Positions 34,988 to 43,140 of a stretch of 64,000 nt of DNA are shown here, in pieces. The position numbers were made by a program, and so were the translations under genes. The notes under the pieces are model-generated. The model saw only the letters and a program-made list of their open reading frames with translations. It did no database searches and was not told where the DNA came from. Positions within the stretch are counted from its first letter, which is position 1, and every line of letters starts with the position of its first letter. Source of the DNA: Neobacillus mesonae (GTDB lineage Bacteria; Bacillota; Bacilli; Paenibacillales; Paenibacillaceae); the NCBI GenBank assembly GCA_023715865.1, contig JAMBOW010000001.1:1550001-1614000 (forward strand), written 5' to 3'.

Positions 34988-37057
34988 TTAACGAGTAAAT
35001 GCAGCGGGCACTCCGCCGTCAATTGTCAGCATGCAGCCTGTCGTTTTTTCGGCTTTGGATGAAGCAAAGAAGGCAACGCCTTCCGCGATATCTCTTGGGT
35101 AAATATTGACGAGCAGCGTTGTACGCTTCCGATAATGCTCTTCCAGCTGATCCGGATCAATGCCATAAGCAGCCGCACGCTCATTGCGCCAGTTGGAATT
35201 CCAAATCGCTGATCCTTGCAGAATAGCATCCGGCAGAATGGTATTCACGCGGATTCCATATTCTCCACCTTCAGCAGCAATACAGCGGGCAAGATGAGCC
35301 TCAAGCGCTTTAGCCGAGCTGTAGGCGGTCACATTTTTACCGGCGTAGATGGAGTTTTTAGAGCCGATGAATACCATGCTGCCCCCGACTCCCTGTTCCT
35401 TCATCATTTTGAATGCTTCGCGTGCTACAAGGAAATAACCTGTCCCGAGCACGTTCATATTCAGATTCCATTCCTTCAAGGAGGTCTCATCAAACGGGCT
35501 GGAGGTCGCCAGGCCCGCATTATTAACGATAATATCAACGCCCCCGTAAGTTAGAGCTGTCTTGGCATAAGCACGGGCAATTTGTTCCTCGCTCGTTACA
35601 TCCATTTGCACTGGAATTGCCCGATGCTCACCATATTTACTGTTAATTTCGTCAGCCACCTTCTGAGCACCTTCAAGATTGAGGTCCGCCAATACGACAT
35701 GAGCTCCTTCAGATACGAGCAATCGAGCCGTTTCGCTGCCGATACCGCCCGCTCCTCCCGTAATCAATGCGACCTTCCGGGAAAATTCTGTTTCAGCTGG
35801 AGCAAGAGACAGCTTATACAATTCGAGAGGCCAGTACTCAACATTGTAGGATTCGTTCTCGCTAAGGGAAACGAAGCGTCCAAGGGAAGTGGCTCCTCGC
35901 ATGACTGCAATAGCCCTGTGATAGAGCGCTCCGCTCACCTTTGAGTTGGACCAGCTCTTACCCGTATTGATCATCCCGATACCAGGAATCAGGATCACCC
36001 TTGGTGCTGCTTCAAACATGACATCCCCCTCATGCTTGTTGCGCTCAAAATAAGCTGTATAATTCTCCTTATATTCATGAATGGCTGACTCAAGAAGTGC
36101 TTTGAGTCCGGTAACATCCGCTGCATCTGGCGTCCAGTTCACAAACAGCGGAACTACCTTGGTATGTACTAGATGATCCGGACAGGCAGCTCCCACTTGA
36201 GACAACTCGCCGGATTCTCTTCCATTTACAAATTGCAAAACGTCTTCCGCGTCATCAAAGGTAAGGATCATCTTCTTTTCTTCACTGACAGCTCCGCGAA
36301 TCAGCGGCATCAGCTGAGCTGCAATATTTTTTCTCACTTCAGGTTCGAAAGATTCGTGCTTTGCGCCGCCAAATAAGCTTGCCTGATCTACTTTGGATTC
36401 AATATAAGCTTCGGCTTCATTAATCACTTGGATCGTCTTAGTGTACGTTTCTTCTGATGTATCGCCCCATGTAACAAGACCGTGCTTCTCCATGAGTACG
36501 AGTTCAGCCTGCGGATTATTCAGCACTCCCTCGGCAATCATTTTAGATAAAGTAAAGCCTGGACGAATATAAGGCACCCACACAAAACGGTCACCAAATA
36601 TCTCCTTCGCAATTTCCTGTCCATTATCCGCGCAGCAGATACTGATGATGGAATCCGGATGGGTATGATCAACATGAGGATGGGGTATAAATGCATGAAG
36701 CAAAGTTTCGATAGAAGCGCGAGGATGCTTGGCGTCGATCATACAATTGGCTAGATAACTGACCATCTCTTCATCAGACATTTCATCCCGTTCAAACAAT
36801 GGGCGGATATCATCCAGACGAAGACCAGTAAAATGGCCGGCTTTCATTGACGCAAGGTCTGATCCGCTCCCTTTCACATACATGACCTCAACATCTCTTC
36901 CACGGAAGTCCTGTATTATCGTCTTACTGGATGTATTTCCTCCTCCCCAATTGCACACGCTGCGATCTGTCCCGATTAGATTTGAACGATAAACGAGCCG
37001 TTCCAGCCCTTCACTCCACTGCTCTGCCTTAGATGCATCCCACAGATTCTGAACCAT
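34988..37057 (-). CDS. rhaEW: Bifunctional rhamnulose-1-phosphate aldolase / L-lactaldehyde dehydrogenase
   Basis: The N-terminal class II aldolase domain (about 1-420) has NWGGGNTSSK, HPRASIETLLHAFIPHPHVDHTHPDS and zinc-binding histidines. The C-terminal SDR domain (about 430-689) has the Rossmann motif ITGGAGGIGSE, NNAG and YSSAK active-site residues. This fusion splits rhamnulose-1-phosphate into DHAP and L-lactaldehyde and oxidises the latter to L-lactate. It is the first gene of the unit, with GGGAGG seven bases before the ATG. The lactate it makes is the substrate of lutABC six genes down, which is the strongest argument for one pathway. Confidence 0.93.
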   Translation of the reverse strand: MVQNLWDASKAEQWSEGLERLVYRSNLIGTDRSVCNWGGGNTSSKTIIQDFRGRDVEVMYVKGSGSDLASMKAGHFTGLRLDDIRPLFERDEMSDEEMVSYLANCMIDAKHPRASIETLLHAFIPHPHVDHTHPDSIISICCADNGQEIAKEIFGDRFVWVPYIRPGFTLSKMIAEGVLNNPQAELVLMEKHGLVTWGDTSEETYTKTIQVINEAEAYIESKVDQASLFGGAKHESFEPEVRKNIAAQLMPLIRGAVSEEKKMILTFDDAEDVLQFVNGRESGELSQVGAACPDHLVHTKVVPLFVNWTPDAADVTGLKALLESAIHEYKENYTAYFERNKHEGDVMFEAAPRVILIPGIGMINTGKSWSNSKVSGALYHRAIAVMRGATSLGRFVSLSENESYNVEYWPLELYKLSLAPAETEFSRKVALITGGAGGIGSETARLLVSEGAHVVLADLNLEGAQKVADEINSKYGEHRAIPVQMDVTSEEQIARAYAKTALTYGGVDIIVNNAGLATSSPFDETSLKEWNLNMNVLGTGYFLVAREAFKMMKEQGVGGSMVFIGSKNSIYAGKNVTAYSSAKALEAHLARCIAAEGGEYGIRVNTILPDAILQGSAIWNSNWRNERAAAYGIDPDQLEEHYRKRTTLLVNIYPRDIAEGVAFFASSKAEKTTGCMLTIDGGVPAAFTR

Positions 37058-37087
37058 AATCGAACCTCCCGATATGTTGGTTTTGTA

Positions 37088-37175
37088 TTGTTTGTAAACG
37101 CTTAATGGGAGTATATCACTTTTATTTTAGTTTGAATATGACTATTTTTGTTAATTAAAACCATAATACAAACAA
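37088..37175 (-). promoter_or_regulatory. rha-lut operon promoter region with cre-like site and flanking inverted repeats
   Basis: On the minus strand a -10-like TATACT lies at 37110-37115; the -35 is poor. TGTAAACGCTTAAT (37093-37106) matches the catabolite-responsive element core at 11 or 12 of 14 positions and would cover the start point, a classical repression position for CcpA. The 9-mer TTGTTTGTA (37088-37096) and its complement (37167-37175) flank the -10, as expected for a looping DeoR repressor. The cre is well supported; the RhaR sites are inferred. Confidence 0.5.
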
Positions 37176-37371
37176 AAACAACATTTTACATGTTTTGATT
37201 CAAAGAAAAATCCCTGCGGTTCGGAAGTGAATTCTGTCATCCAAACCTATCATTGGATTCAAACCTAATCTAATGGTTATCTTGGCGCATTCTGACCGCA
37301 TAAACAGCATAAAGTGTAAGTGTATGTATCAATAGTAAAGTGCTCTCAGCGGAAAGGAGTGCAAATTCCTC

Positions 37372-38208
37372 ATGTATATCGAAGTGGAGTCCGGTATCCA
37401 ACTGTACGTTGAAGACCTGCTTCCCTTGGAGGGAGGCAATGGGCATACGCTCATTTTTTTGCATGGCTGGCCAGGCAGCCACCGTATATTTGATTATCCT
37501 TTTCAAATACTGCCTCATCATGGATTTCGATGTATCGGAATAGATTTCCGCGGCTTCGGCAGATCGGATAAGCCGTGGCACGGTTATCATTTTGACCGTA
37601 TGGCAGAAGATTTGTCCATCATCATTGAATCTCTCGATATAAAAAACGCACTTCTTATCGGATACTGCATGGGCGGTTCTATTGCTCTACGCTACCTGGC
37701 TAAATATCATGATGGATCAAAAATTAAGAAGCTTGTCCTTGTAGGAACGGCTGCCCCCCTGCTTTCAAGACGGGATGAACAGATTACATATGATCCGCCT
37801 TTTCCTCAGATCGAGCAGCTAATTGAACAGCTTCATCACGATCTGCCGCAAGCGGTAACGGATTTTACCGGCACTCTCTTTCATCGTTATACCAGCCTCG
37901 AGTATCGCAGCTGGTTTCTCTATAATTGCTTGGAAGGAGCATCCTATGCTCTCATTCAAAGCGCAGTTTCGCTAAGAGACGAGACTATAGATGAAACAAT
38001 ATTAGATGATTGCTCATATATCCAGGTGCCAACCGGTATATTTCATGGCGCGCATGATCAAGTTGTCAATTTTTCAGCAGCCGTAACCATCCAGCAGCAT
38101 ATTCCAGGCTCACTCATCTATCGGTTCGAGCAAAGCGGTCATGGACTTGTTCATGATGAGAAAGAAAGATTTATTTCGACTCTGCTGTCTTTCATCCAAA
38201 ATACATAG
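37372..38208 (+). CDS. Alpha/beta hydrolase with a cysteine at the nucleophile position
   Basis: This 278-residue protein of the haloperoxidase/epoxide-hydrolase-like group has the oxyanion HGWPG (31-35) and GIDFRGFGRSDKPW (57-69). The nucleophile elbow is GYCMGG (97-102), with Cys99 where Ser or Asp normally sits. The acid in FHGAHDQVV and the His in SGHGLVHDE complete the triad. A Cys nucleophile is known in dienelactone hydrolase (GYCLGG) but is uncommon here. AAAGGAG lies 12 bases before the ATG. It is divergent from rhaEW across about 310 bases. The substrate is unknown. Confidence 0.85.
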   Translation: MYIEVESGIQLYVEDLLPLEGGNGHTLIFLHGWPGSHRIFDYPFQILPHHGFRCIGIDFRGFGRSDKPWHGYHFDRMAEDLSIIIESLDIKNALLIGYCMGGSIALRYLAKYHDGSKIKKLVLVGTAAPLLSRRDEQITYDPPFPQIEQLIEQLHHDLPQAVTDFTGTLFHRYTSLEYRSWFLYNCLEGASYALIQSAVSLRDETIDETILDDCSYIQVPTGIFHGAHDQVVNFSAAVTIQQHIPGSLIYRFEQSGHGLVHDEKERFISTLLSFIQNT

Positions 38209-38261
38209 AATTAGACATGGTATCATTTAAGCAAAGACAGGAATTTCATTATGTTCGTTTA

Positions 38262-38318
38262 ATCACCTTTGAAACAAGGGTATAATATACAAGCTAAACA
38301 ACGAAGATCAAAGGTGAT
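38262..38318 (+). promoter_or_regulatory. Promoter with an 11-bp inverted repeat that includes the ribosome site of the next gene
   Basis: TATAAT (38281-38286) has TTTAAT 17 bases ahead. ATCACCTTTGA (38262-38272) and TCAAAGGTGAT (38308-38318) are perfect complements. The right arm holds the AAAGGTGAT ribosome site; the left arm lies in the promoter spacer. Transcripts starting at this promoter lack the left arm and leave the site free. Read-through mRNA from the upstream hydrolase would fold and hide it. Confidence 0.55.
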
Positions 38319-38327
38319 GAGAATGCA

Positions 38328-39197
38328 ATGATCTATCATGTAACATACCCGTCCGACGGGCTGCAAGTTAAAGGCTATCTAAGCTTGCCGTTTGGCTATA
38401 CATTAGCTGAAGATCAGGCGAGAGCTTTATTAAACGGAACCTTTAGTTCCCATGAAAACCCCGCTGTACAGCTGACAAATACCATTTGCACCGAACAAAA
38501 AACCGATCTGACGACTAAAAAATGGCCGGTGTTTATATATTGCCGCGGAGGGATCGGCAATTTTGGAAAGGTGCGCACCCACTGGGTCGAGGAATTTTCA
38601 AAGCATAATCATATCGTATTCGCCCCCTCTTATCGCGGAACGGAAGGCGGCGAAGGACGTGATCTATTTGGCGGGGAGGATAAGCAGGATGTGTATGCCA
38701 GCGTACGTCTTTTGTCCAAGCTCCCATTCGTTGATGCGACACAGATCAGTCTTATGGGGTTCTCTAGAGGGGCAATCAATGCTGCATATGCAGCGCTGGA
38801 AATGCCGTCCATACATAAACTCGTCTTATGGAGCGGAGTATCCGACATGGCTCAGACCTATGAAGAAAGAGTGGATTTGAGACGCACGTTTAAACGAGTC
38901 ATTGGCGGTCCGCCTTGGAAAATTCCCGAAGCCTATCAAGAGCGCTCTCCCATCGCTATTGCGGACCAAATTCCATGCCCTATACTTGTCGTACATGGCA
39001 CTGACGACGTACAAGTCTCTTTTTCTCAGGGAGAGAAAATGTATCAACAATTAAAGAATAACGGCAACCCTGTTGATTTTCACCGGTATGATGGCTTTGG
39101 ACATCATTTTCCGCAAGCTCTGCACAGGTCTGCCATTTCCCGAATGTTTGATTGGATCGGCGCCGCTCCAAAAGAAGCGGCCGCGTCTTACCTATAA
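38328..39197 (+). CDS. Alpha/beta hydrolase, S9/prolyl-oligopeptidase-like
   Basis: This 289-residue cytosolic protein has an N-terminal segment of about 65 residues followed by an alpha/beta fold. The oxyanion region is YCRGGIGNFG, the nucleophile elbow is GFSRG (Ser146), the acid is in HGTDD and the His is in FGHHFPQ. This arrangement is typical of dipeptidyl-aminopeptidase/acylaminoacyl-peptidase-like hydrolases. The ATG at 38328 is used because the ATG at 38323 is followed immediately by TGA. It ends at a bidirectional terminator shared with pepF. The substrate may be a peptide or ester; it cannot be told from sequence. Confidence 0.83.
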   Translation: MIYHVTYPSDGLQVKGYLSLPFGYTLAEDQARALLNGTFSSHENPAVQLTNTICTEQKTDLTTKKWPVFIYCRGGIGNFGKVRTHWVEEFSKHNHIVFAPSYRGTEGGEGRDLFGGEDKQDVYASVRLLSKLPFVDATQISLMGFSRGAINAAYAALEMPSIHKLVLWSGVSDMAQTYEERVDLRRTFKRVIGGPPWKIPEAYQERSPIAIADQIPCPILVVHGTDDVQVSFSQGEKMYQQLKNNGNPVDFHRYDGFGHHFPQALHRSAISRMFDWIGAAPKEAAASYL

Positions 39198-39204
39198 GCA
39201 AATA

Positions 39205-39249
39205 AAAAGAGGAAGCGGCTTATTAAAAAAGCCGGCTTCCTCTTTGTTA
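39205..39249. terminator. Bidirectional terminator between the S9-like hydrolase and pepF
   Basis: AAAGAGGAAGC...AAGCCGGCTTCCTCTTT forms a strong stem with A-rich and T-rich flanks between convergent genes. Confidence 0.85.
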
Positions 39250-39257
39250 TATTTCAT

Positions 39258-41060
39258 TTAGATGTATAGACTCTCAAGCTCATCGATGAGCGAACCGACA
39301 TAGGCCGCAGCACTGCGGATCGGATCAGGCTTAGACATGTCCACACCTGCCATCTTCATCAGCTCCAGCGGACTCTTTGAGCCCCCAGACTTCAGAACTT
39401 CCAACCAGCGATCGATTGCAGGCTGCCCTTCCTCTCTAATAAGCTGGGCAACAGCAGTTGAAGCAGTGAGACCTGCAGCATAAGTATAAGGGTACAGGCT
39501 CATGTAGTAATGCGGCTGGCGCATCCATGTCAGCTTCGCATCCTCGTCAATAACGACATCCTCTCCCCAGAAGGAGGATAAAATATTCCCTTTGAGCTCG
39601 CACAATTTCACTGCTGTAATCGGTTCATTATTCATCGCTAAATCATACACCTGACGCTGAAGCTCTCCTTCAAGCAAATGAGTCACGAAATTGTGGAAAT
39701 ATGTACCGAGCAATTGAGAAATAACCCAGCGGCGCATTCTTGGATCATTCGAGCGGTTAAGCAGATGATCTGCCAATAAGAGCTCGTTCATAGTGGAAGG
39801 AGCTTCAATGAAATAAAGGGATGGCCTAGCGTTGGTCAGGCGCTGATACTTGTTCGCCAGCATTAAGTGACCTGCATGTCCTACCTCATGTGCCATCGTA
39901 AAGGCCCCTCTCATATTGTCGGCCCAGCTGATCAAAATATAGGAGTGAACTCCCGGGGTCGACATACAGAAAGCTCCTGTTCTTTTCCCCGCATTATCCG
40001 CGTAATCTACCCATCTATTGTTAAATGCATCAGAGACAATTTCACCATACTCAGGTCCGAGAAGGGCGAGTGCTTCCTTGATCAGGTCCCCGGCTTCCTT
40101 GAAGGATATTCCAGGACTGAAATCAGGATCAAGCGGGGCTTTCAAATCCGCAAAGGTCATCTCGTCCAGCTTCAGCACCCGTTTCTTGAGAGCAGCATAT
40201 TTTCGCATATGAGGAGCCAGCTCCTCCTGCAATATATCAAGAATGTTATGATACATTTCTGTCGTTACCTGCTGAGGAGTAAGAAGCATATCTGTTACAC
40301 TGTCATAACCGCGCAGTCTTGATTCAATGACCTGACGCTTGACCTCCGTTCCATAAGCCTCAGCAAATGTATTTCTATATTTATAGAGCGTTTCACTAAA
40401 AGCTTTGAATGAATTGCGGCGCAAGTCTGTATCCGCTGACTCCACATATTTATTCTCGTATAAAGCAAATGATACAGGGACTTCTTCTCCGCGCCCGTCT
40501 TCTGCCTTGCTAAAAGTCATATCTGCCAATTTACTTCTTTCGTAAATGCGATAAGGCGCACCCAGCACCTCTCCCATGGAAGCAAGCACCTTTTCTGTCT
40601 CGGCATTCAGACTGTGCGGTTTTGTTTTTAATAATAAACCTAGACTGCGTTCAAAATCCTTCAGCTCAGGTTGACTCTGTATGTACTCATCAATGGTTCC
40701 GTCCGGAAGTGCAATAATTTCGGACTTAATAAATGAAAGTGCAGAACTGACCGTAGAAGATAAATCACGGGCTTTTGCCGCATTAATTTGATTCTCGGTA
40801 TTGATGCTGTCACCTGCCAAATGCAGCTGAGCATAGGCACCTACTCGTCCGATCCTGCCCTGCAGCTCTTCCTGGGCGTTCAAGCATGCAAATAAAATGT
40901 TCGCTCCTTCGCCCAATCTTCCTTCATATTGTGTGACAGAGGAGATGTCTTCCTTTACAGCGCTTAATTCTTGTTCCCATGCCTCTTTCGTTTCAAAGAT
41001 ATCATTTAAATTCCATGTTGACTCCAGATCCACTTCTGCTCGGGTTAAAATTTTAGACAT
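39258..41060 (-). CDS. pepF: Oligoendopeptidase F (M3 metallopeptidase)
   Basis: This zinc peptidase cleaves oligopeptides of about 7-17 residues in the cytosol. The 600-residue protein has the M3 signature MAHEVGHAGH (HExxH, near residue 390) and the third ligand Glu in FIEAPSTMNELLLADHLL. The N-terminal PepF domain is present. It has no signal peptide. It is monocistronic. Some PepF proteins act in sporulation initiation or peptide nutrition; which applies is not visible here. The ribosome site is GAGGAGAGG, with a somewhat long spacing. Confidence 0.93.
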   Translation of the reverse strand: MSKILTRAEVDLESTWNLNDIFETKEAWEQELSAVKEDISSVTQYEGRLGEGANILFACLNAQEELQGRIGRVGAYAQLHLAGDSINTENQINAAKARDLSSTVSSALSFIKSEIIALPDGTIDEYIQSQPELKDFERSLGLLLKTKPHSLNAETEKVLASMGEVLGAPYRIYERSKLADMTFSKAEDGRGEEVPVSFALYENKYVESADTDLRRNSFKAFSETLYKYRNTFAEAYGTEVKRQVIESRLRGYDSVTDMLLTPQQVTTEMYHNILDILQEELAPHMRKYAALKKRVLKLDEMTFADLKAPLDPDFSPGISFKEAGDLIKEALALLGPEYGEIVSDAFNNRWVDYADNAGKRTGAFCMSTPGVHSYILISWADNMRGAFTMAHEVGHAGHLMLANKYQRLTNARPSLYFIEAPSTMNELLLADHLLNRSNDPRMRRWVISQLLGTYFHNFVTHLLEGELQRQVYDLAMNNEPITAVKLCELKGNILSSFWGEDVVIDEDAKLTWMRQPHYYMSLYPYTYAAGLTASTAVAQLIREEGQPAIDRWLEVLKSGGSKSPLELMKMAGVDMSKPDPIRSAAAYVGSLIDELESLYI

Positions 41061-41165
41061 AACGTGAATGCACCTCTCCTCAATCTTTTTTATTGACCAT
41101 TGTTAGGTTCCAATAAATCCCATTGTAACATATAAACAACGCTTTTTTCCTGCATTTTTCGCTAT

Positions 41166-41211
41166 TAAAAAATGGGCTTCCCCCAAAAAAAAGGAGAAAA
41201 CCCATTATTTT
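41166..41211 (-). terminator. Terminator of the hxl operon
   Basis: On the minus strand AATGGG..CTCC pairs with GGGG..CCCATT, followed by TTTTTT. It lies directly after hxlR. Confidence 0.75.
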
Positions 41212-41223
41212 ATAAACTATCGT

Positions 41224-41613
41224 TCAATTATCAACGGAGCTAAATTGAGATTGAAGTTCATCCTTCCAGATCACATTCTCACCATACTGCTTGCCCCAAT
41301 CATACATTGACCGAAGCACCGGCATAAGACTGTGTCCATGATCCGTCAAGGAATATTCTACACGTGGAGGAACCTCTGCATATACTTTACGAAGTATAAG
41401 CTGATCCTCTTCAAGTTCTCGCAGCTGATTCGTCAGCATTTTTTGCGTAATGTGCGGAATCAGCTTCTTTAGTTCGCTGAATCGCTTTGTGCCTTCAAGC
41501 CCGAGGTGCCAAAGGATGATCAGCTTCCACTTCCCTCCGATTACGGCAAGTGTCAGCTCTTTTTCACAGTTGATCTCCTTCAGATTAATCCTCTCTTTTA
41601 CTTCTGATGCCAC
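41224..41613 (-). CDS. hxlR: HxlR-type winged-helix regulator
   Basis: This DUF24/HxlR family protein of about 130 residues has [52 protein letters not shown] and [14 protein letters not shown], with a single Cys near the N terminus. In B. subtilis HxlR activates hxlAB in response to formaldehyde and is transcribed divergently. Here it follows hxlB in the same direction by about 68 bases. The GTG at 41613 has GGGGG seven bases ahead and is preferred over the ATG at 41619. The name is based on family and neighbours. Confidence 0.85.
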   Translation of the reverse strand: MASEVKERINLKEINCEKELTLAVIGGKWKLIILWHLGLEGTKRFSELKKLIPHITQKMLTNQLRELEEDQLILRKVYAEVPPRVEYSLTDHGHSLMPVLRSMYDWGKQYGENVIWKDELQSQFSSVDN

Positions 41614-41681
41614 GTGCATACCCCCTTCCCAAGCATTGTACTACAGGTGTTACAGGTTAAGCAAAAGGGGCAGCACATGGA

Positions 41682-42224
41682 CTATTCCAGATTGGCGTGA
41701 CGGCTGAACATCGATTCAGGACTTACGTTCAGCTTGCGCATCAGTGTCAGCACGAGCGAATCAAGTGTAATCAGAAGCGCCTGTTCAAACAGGGAGCCCA
41801 TCGGCTGCAATGATTGCTGCATTCCCTGTTCTTCCTTGGCCTGTGCCTGAATATGAATAATTCCATCTGCAAGCTTTGCAGCAGAGGATTCAGTCTTAAT
41901 GGTGAGCACCAGCACTTTGGCTCCAAGTGACTTGGCCTTTTCTGCCATGGAGATCAAACTTTTCGTTTCTCCCGATCCCGTGCACAAAATAAGCAGATCA
42001 TTAGAACCAATACCAGGCGTTGTAGTTTCTCCAACGACATAAGTCCGGACGCCAAGATGAGAAAGACGCATAGCAAAGCCTTTACCCATCAATCCCGATC
42101 GGCCTGCGCCAGCCACGAATACCTGATTTGAATGCTCAATTAAGGACGCGGCATGAGCGATATCTTTTTCGTCCAGTGCAGAAATCACACGCTCAAGCTC
42201 ACTCATAATCAGCTTGGATGTCAT
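41682..42224 (-). CDS. hxlB: 6-phospho-3-hexuloisomerase
   Basis: This enzyme isomerises 3-hexulose-6-phosphate to fructose-6-phosphate, the second ribulose monophosphate step. The 180-residue SIS-domain protein has VAGAGRSGLMGKGFAMRLSHLG, VVGETTTPGI and LILCTGSGETKSLI, where phosphate-binding serines are visible. The C-terminal LVLTLMRKLNV..MFSRHANLE is characteristic. It follows hxlA by five bases. Together with hxlA it removes formaldehyde in non-methylotrophic bacilli. Confidence 0.95.
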   Translation of the reverse strand: MTSKLIMSELERVISALDEKDIAHAASLIEHSNQVFVAGAGRSGLMGKGFAMRLSHLGVRTYVVGETTTPGIGSNDLLILCTGSGETKSLISMAEKAKSLGAKVLVLTIKTESSAAKLADGIIHIQAQAKEEQGMQQSLQPMGSLFEQALLITLDSLVLTLMRKLNVSPESMFSRHANLE

Positions 42225-42229
42225 AATAA

Positions 42230-42862
42230 TTAACCTTGTTTAATCAGCTGCTGCATTTCAGCCGCAACTGCTTTTTTGTCTGCTTGTCCGGTAATGCCGC
42301 CGCCGACAATGACAAGATCAGGTCCAGCTGCAATAACTTCAGGCAAAGTGTCCAGCTTAATGCCGCCGGCAACTGCAGTTTTTGCACGGGATACTGCTTT
42401 TTTGATCGTCTGCAGATCTTCGAAGGAGTTCTTACCTACTGCCTGCAAATCATATCCGGTATGCACGCAAATGTAATCTACGCCCAGTTCGTCAATTTCT
42501 TTAGCGCGAGTTTCAATGTCTTTAACGTTAATCATATCCACAAGAATTTGCTTTCCTTGTTTCTTAGCTTCTTCAACAGCACCTTTGATTGTCATGTCGT
42601 CAGTAGCGCCGAGTACAGTAATAATGTCCGCTCCTGCTTCAGATGCCTTCATGATTTCGTATCCGCCTGCGTCCATAATCTTCAAGTCTGCCAGCACATC
42701 CAGATTAGGGAATGCAGCTTTCATTTCCTTGACAGCGCGCAGTCCTTCATTAATGACAACCGGTGTGCCAATTTCTACGATATCAATAAAAGACTCAACT
42801 TCTTTAACTACCTCAATGGCTTGTGGAATATCTACTAAATCCAATGCTAGTTGTAATTTCAT
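42230..42862 (-). CDS. hxlA: 3-hexulose-6-phosphate synthase
   Basis: This enzyme condenses formaldehyde with ribulose-5-phosphate. The 210-residue OMP-decarboxylase-like TIM barrel has LQLALDLVDIPQAI, DLKIMDAGGYE, DMINV, VCVHTGYD-like segments and AVAGGIKLDTLP. These residues match the HPS/KGPDC subgroup. AAGGAGAG precedes the ATG by 12 bases. It is the first gene of the hxlA-hxlB-hxlR unit. It could also act as a ribulose-5-phosphate supply route in reverse, as in archaea; the operon with hxlR favours formaldehyde detoxification. Confidence 0.95.
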   Translation of the reverse strand: MKLQLALDLVDIPQAIEVVKEVESFIDIVEIGTPVVINEGLRAVKEMKAAFPNLDVLADLKIMDAGGYEIMKASEAGADIITVLGATDDMTIKGAVEEAKKQGKQILVDMINVKDIETRAKEIDELGVDYICVHTGYDLQAVGKNSFEDLQTIKKAVSRAKTAVAGGIKLDTLPEVIAAGPDLVIVGGGITGQADKKAVAAEMQQLIKQG

Positions 42863-42899
42863 TTGTATTCATCTCTCCTTGTCATTAAGTACAATCATC

Positions 42900-42945
42900 A
42901 TATTAGAGTCATTGTTACAAAATCGGAAGTACGCACTTTAAAGTG
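42900..42945 (-). promoter_or_regulatory. hxlA promoter with upstream 12-bp palindrome (candidate HxlR site)
   Basis: On the minus strand TTCCGA (42923-42928), a 17-base spacer and TAATAT (42900-42905) form a promoter with a weak -35. Five bases further upstream lies the perfect palindrome CACTTTAAAGTG (42934-42945). An activator such as HxlR bound there would touch polymerase at the weak -35. Confidence 0.5.
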
Positions 42946-43020
42946 GTGTAGTTACCTGCAGGATACTATTGTGTTGCTGCTGGCTTCCCAGGAAACTCCT
43001 CAGCCGCCATTCGTTATTAT

Positions 43021-43050
43021 TTGATAAAGGTAAATTGCATATACTATAAT
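43021..43050 (+). promoter_or_regulatory. Promoter of the second LTA synthase gene
   Basis: TTGATA (43021-43026), an 18-base spacer and TATAAT (43045-43050) would start a leader of about 85 bases before the ATG. Confidence 0.55.
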
Positions 43051-43140
43051 TGTTAAATATGTGATGGGTTTAATAGATTTATAGATGATAGGGAGGGAAA
43101 CGGCTGCCCCGGCATCAAGCTGCCAGGCAGATTATAAATC

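Noticed and set aside
42236..42838. A 200-codon plus-strand frame across hxlA
   Set aside because: It mirrors hxlA almost exactly, is rich in Cys and Phe as antisense frames often are, and lacks an SD.
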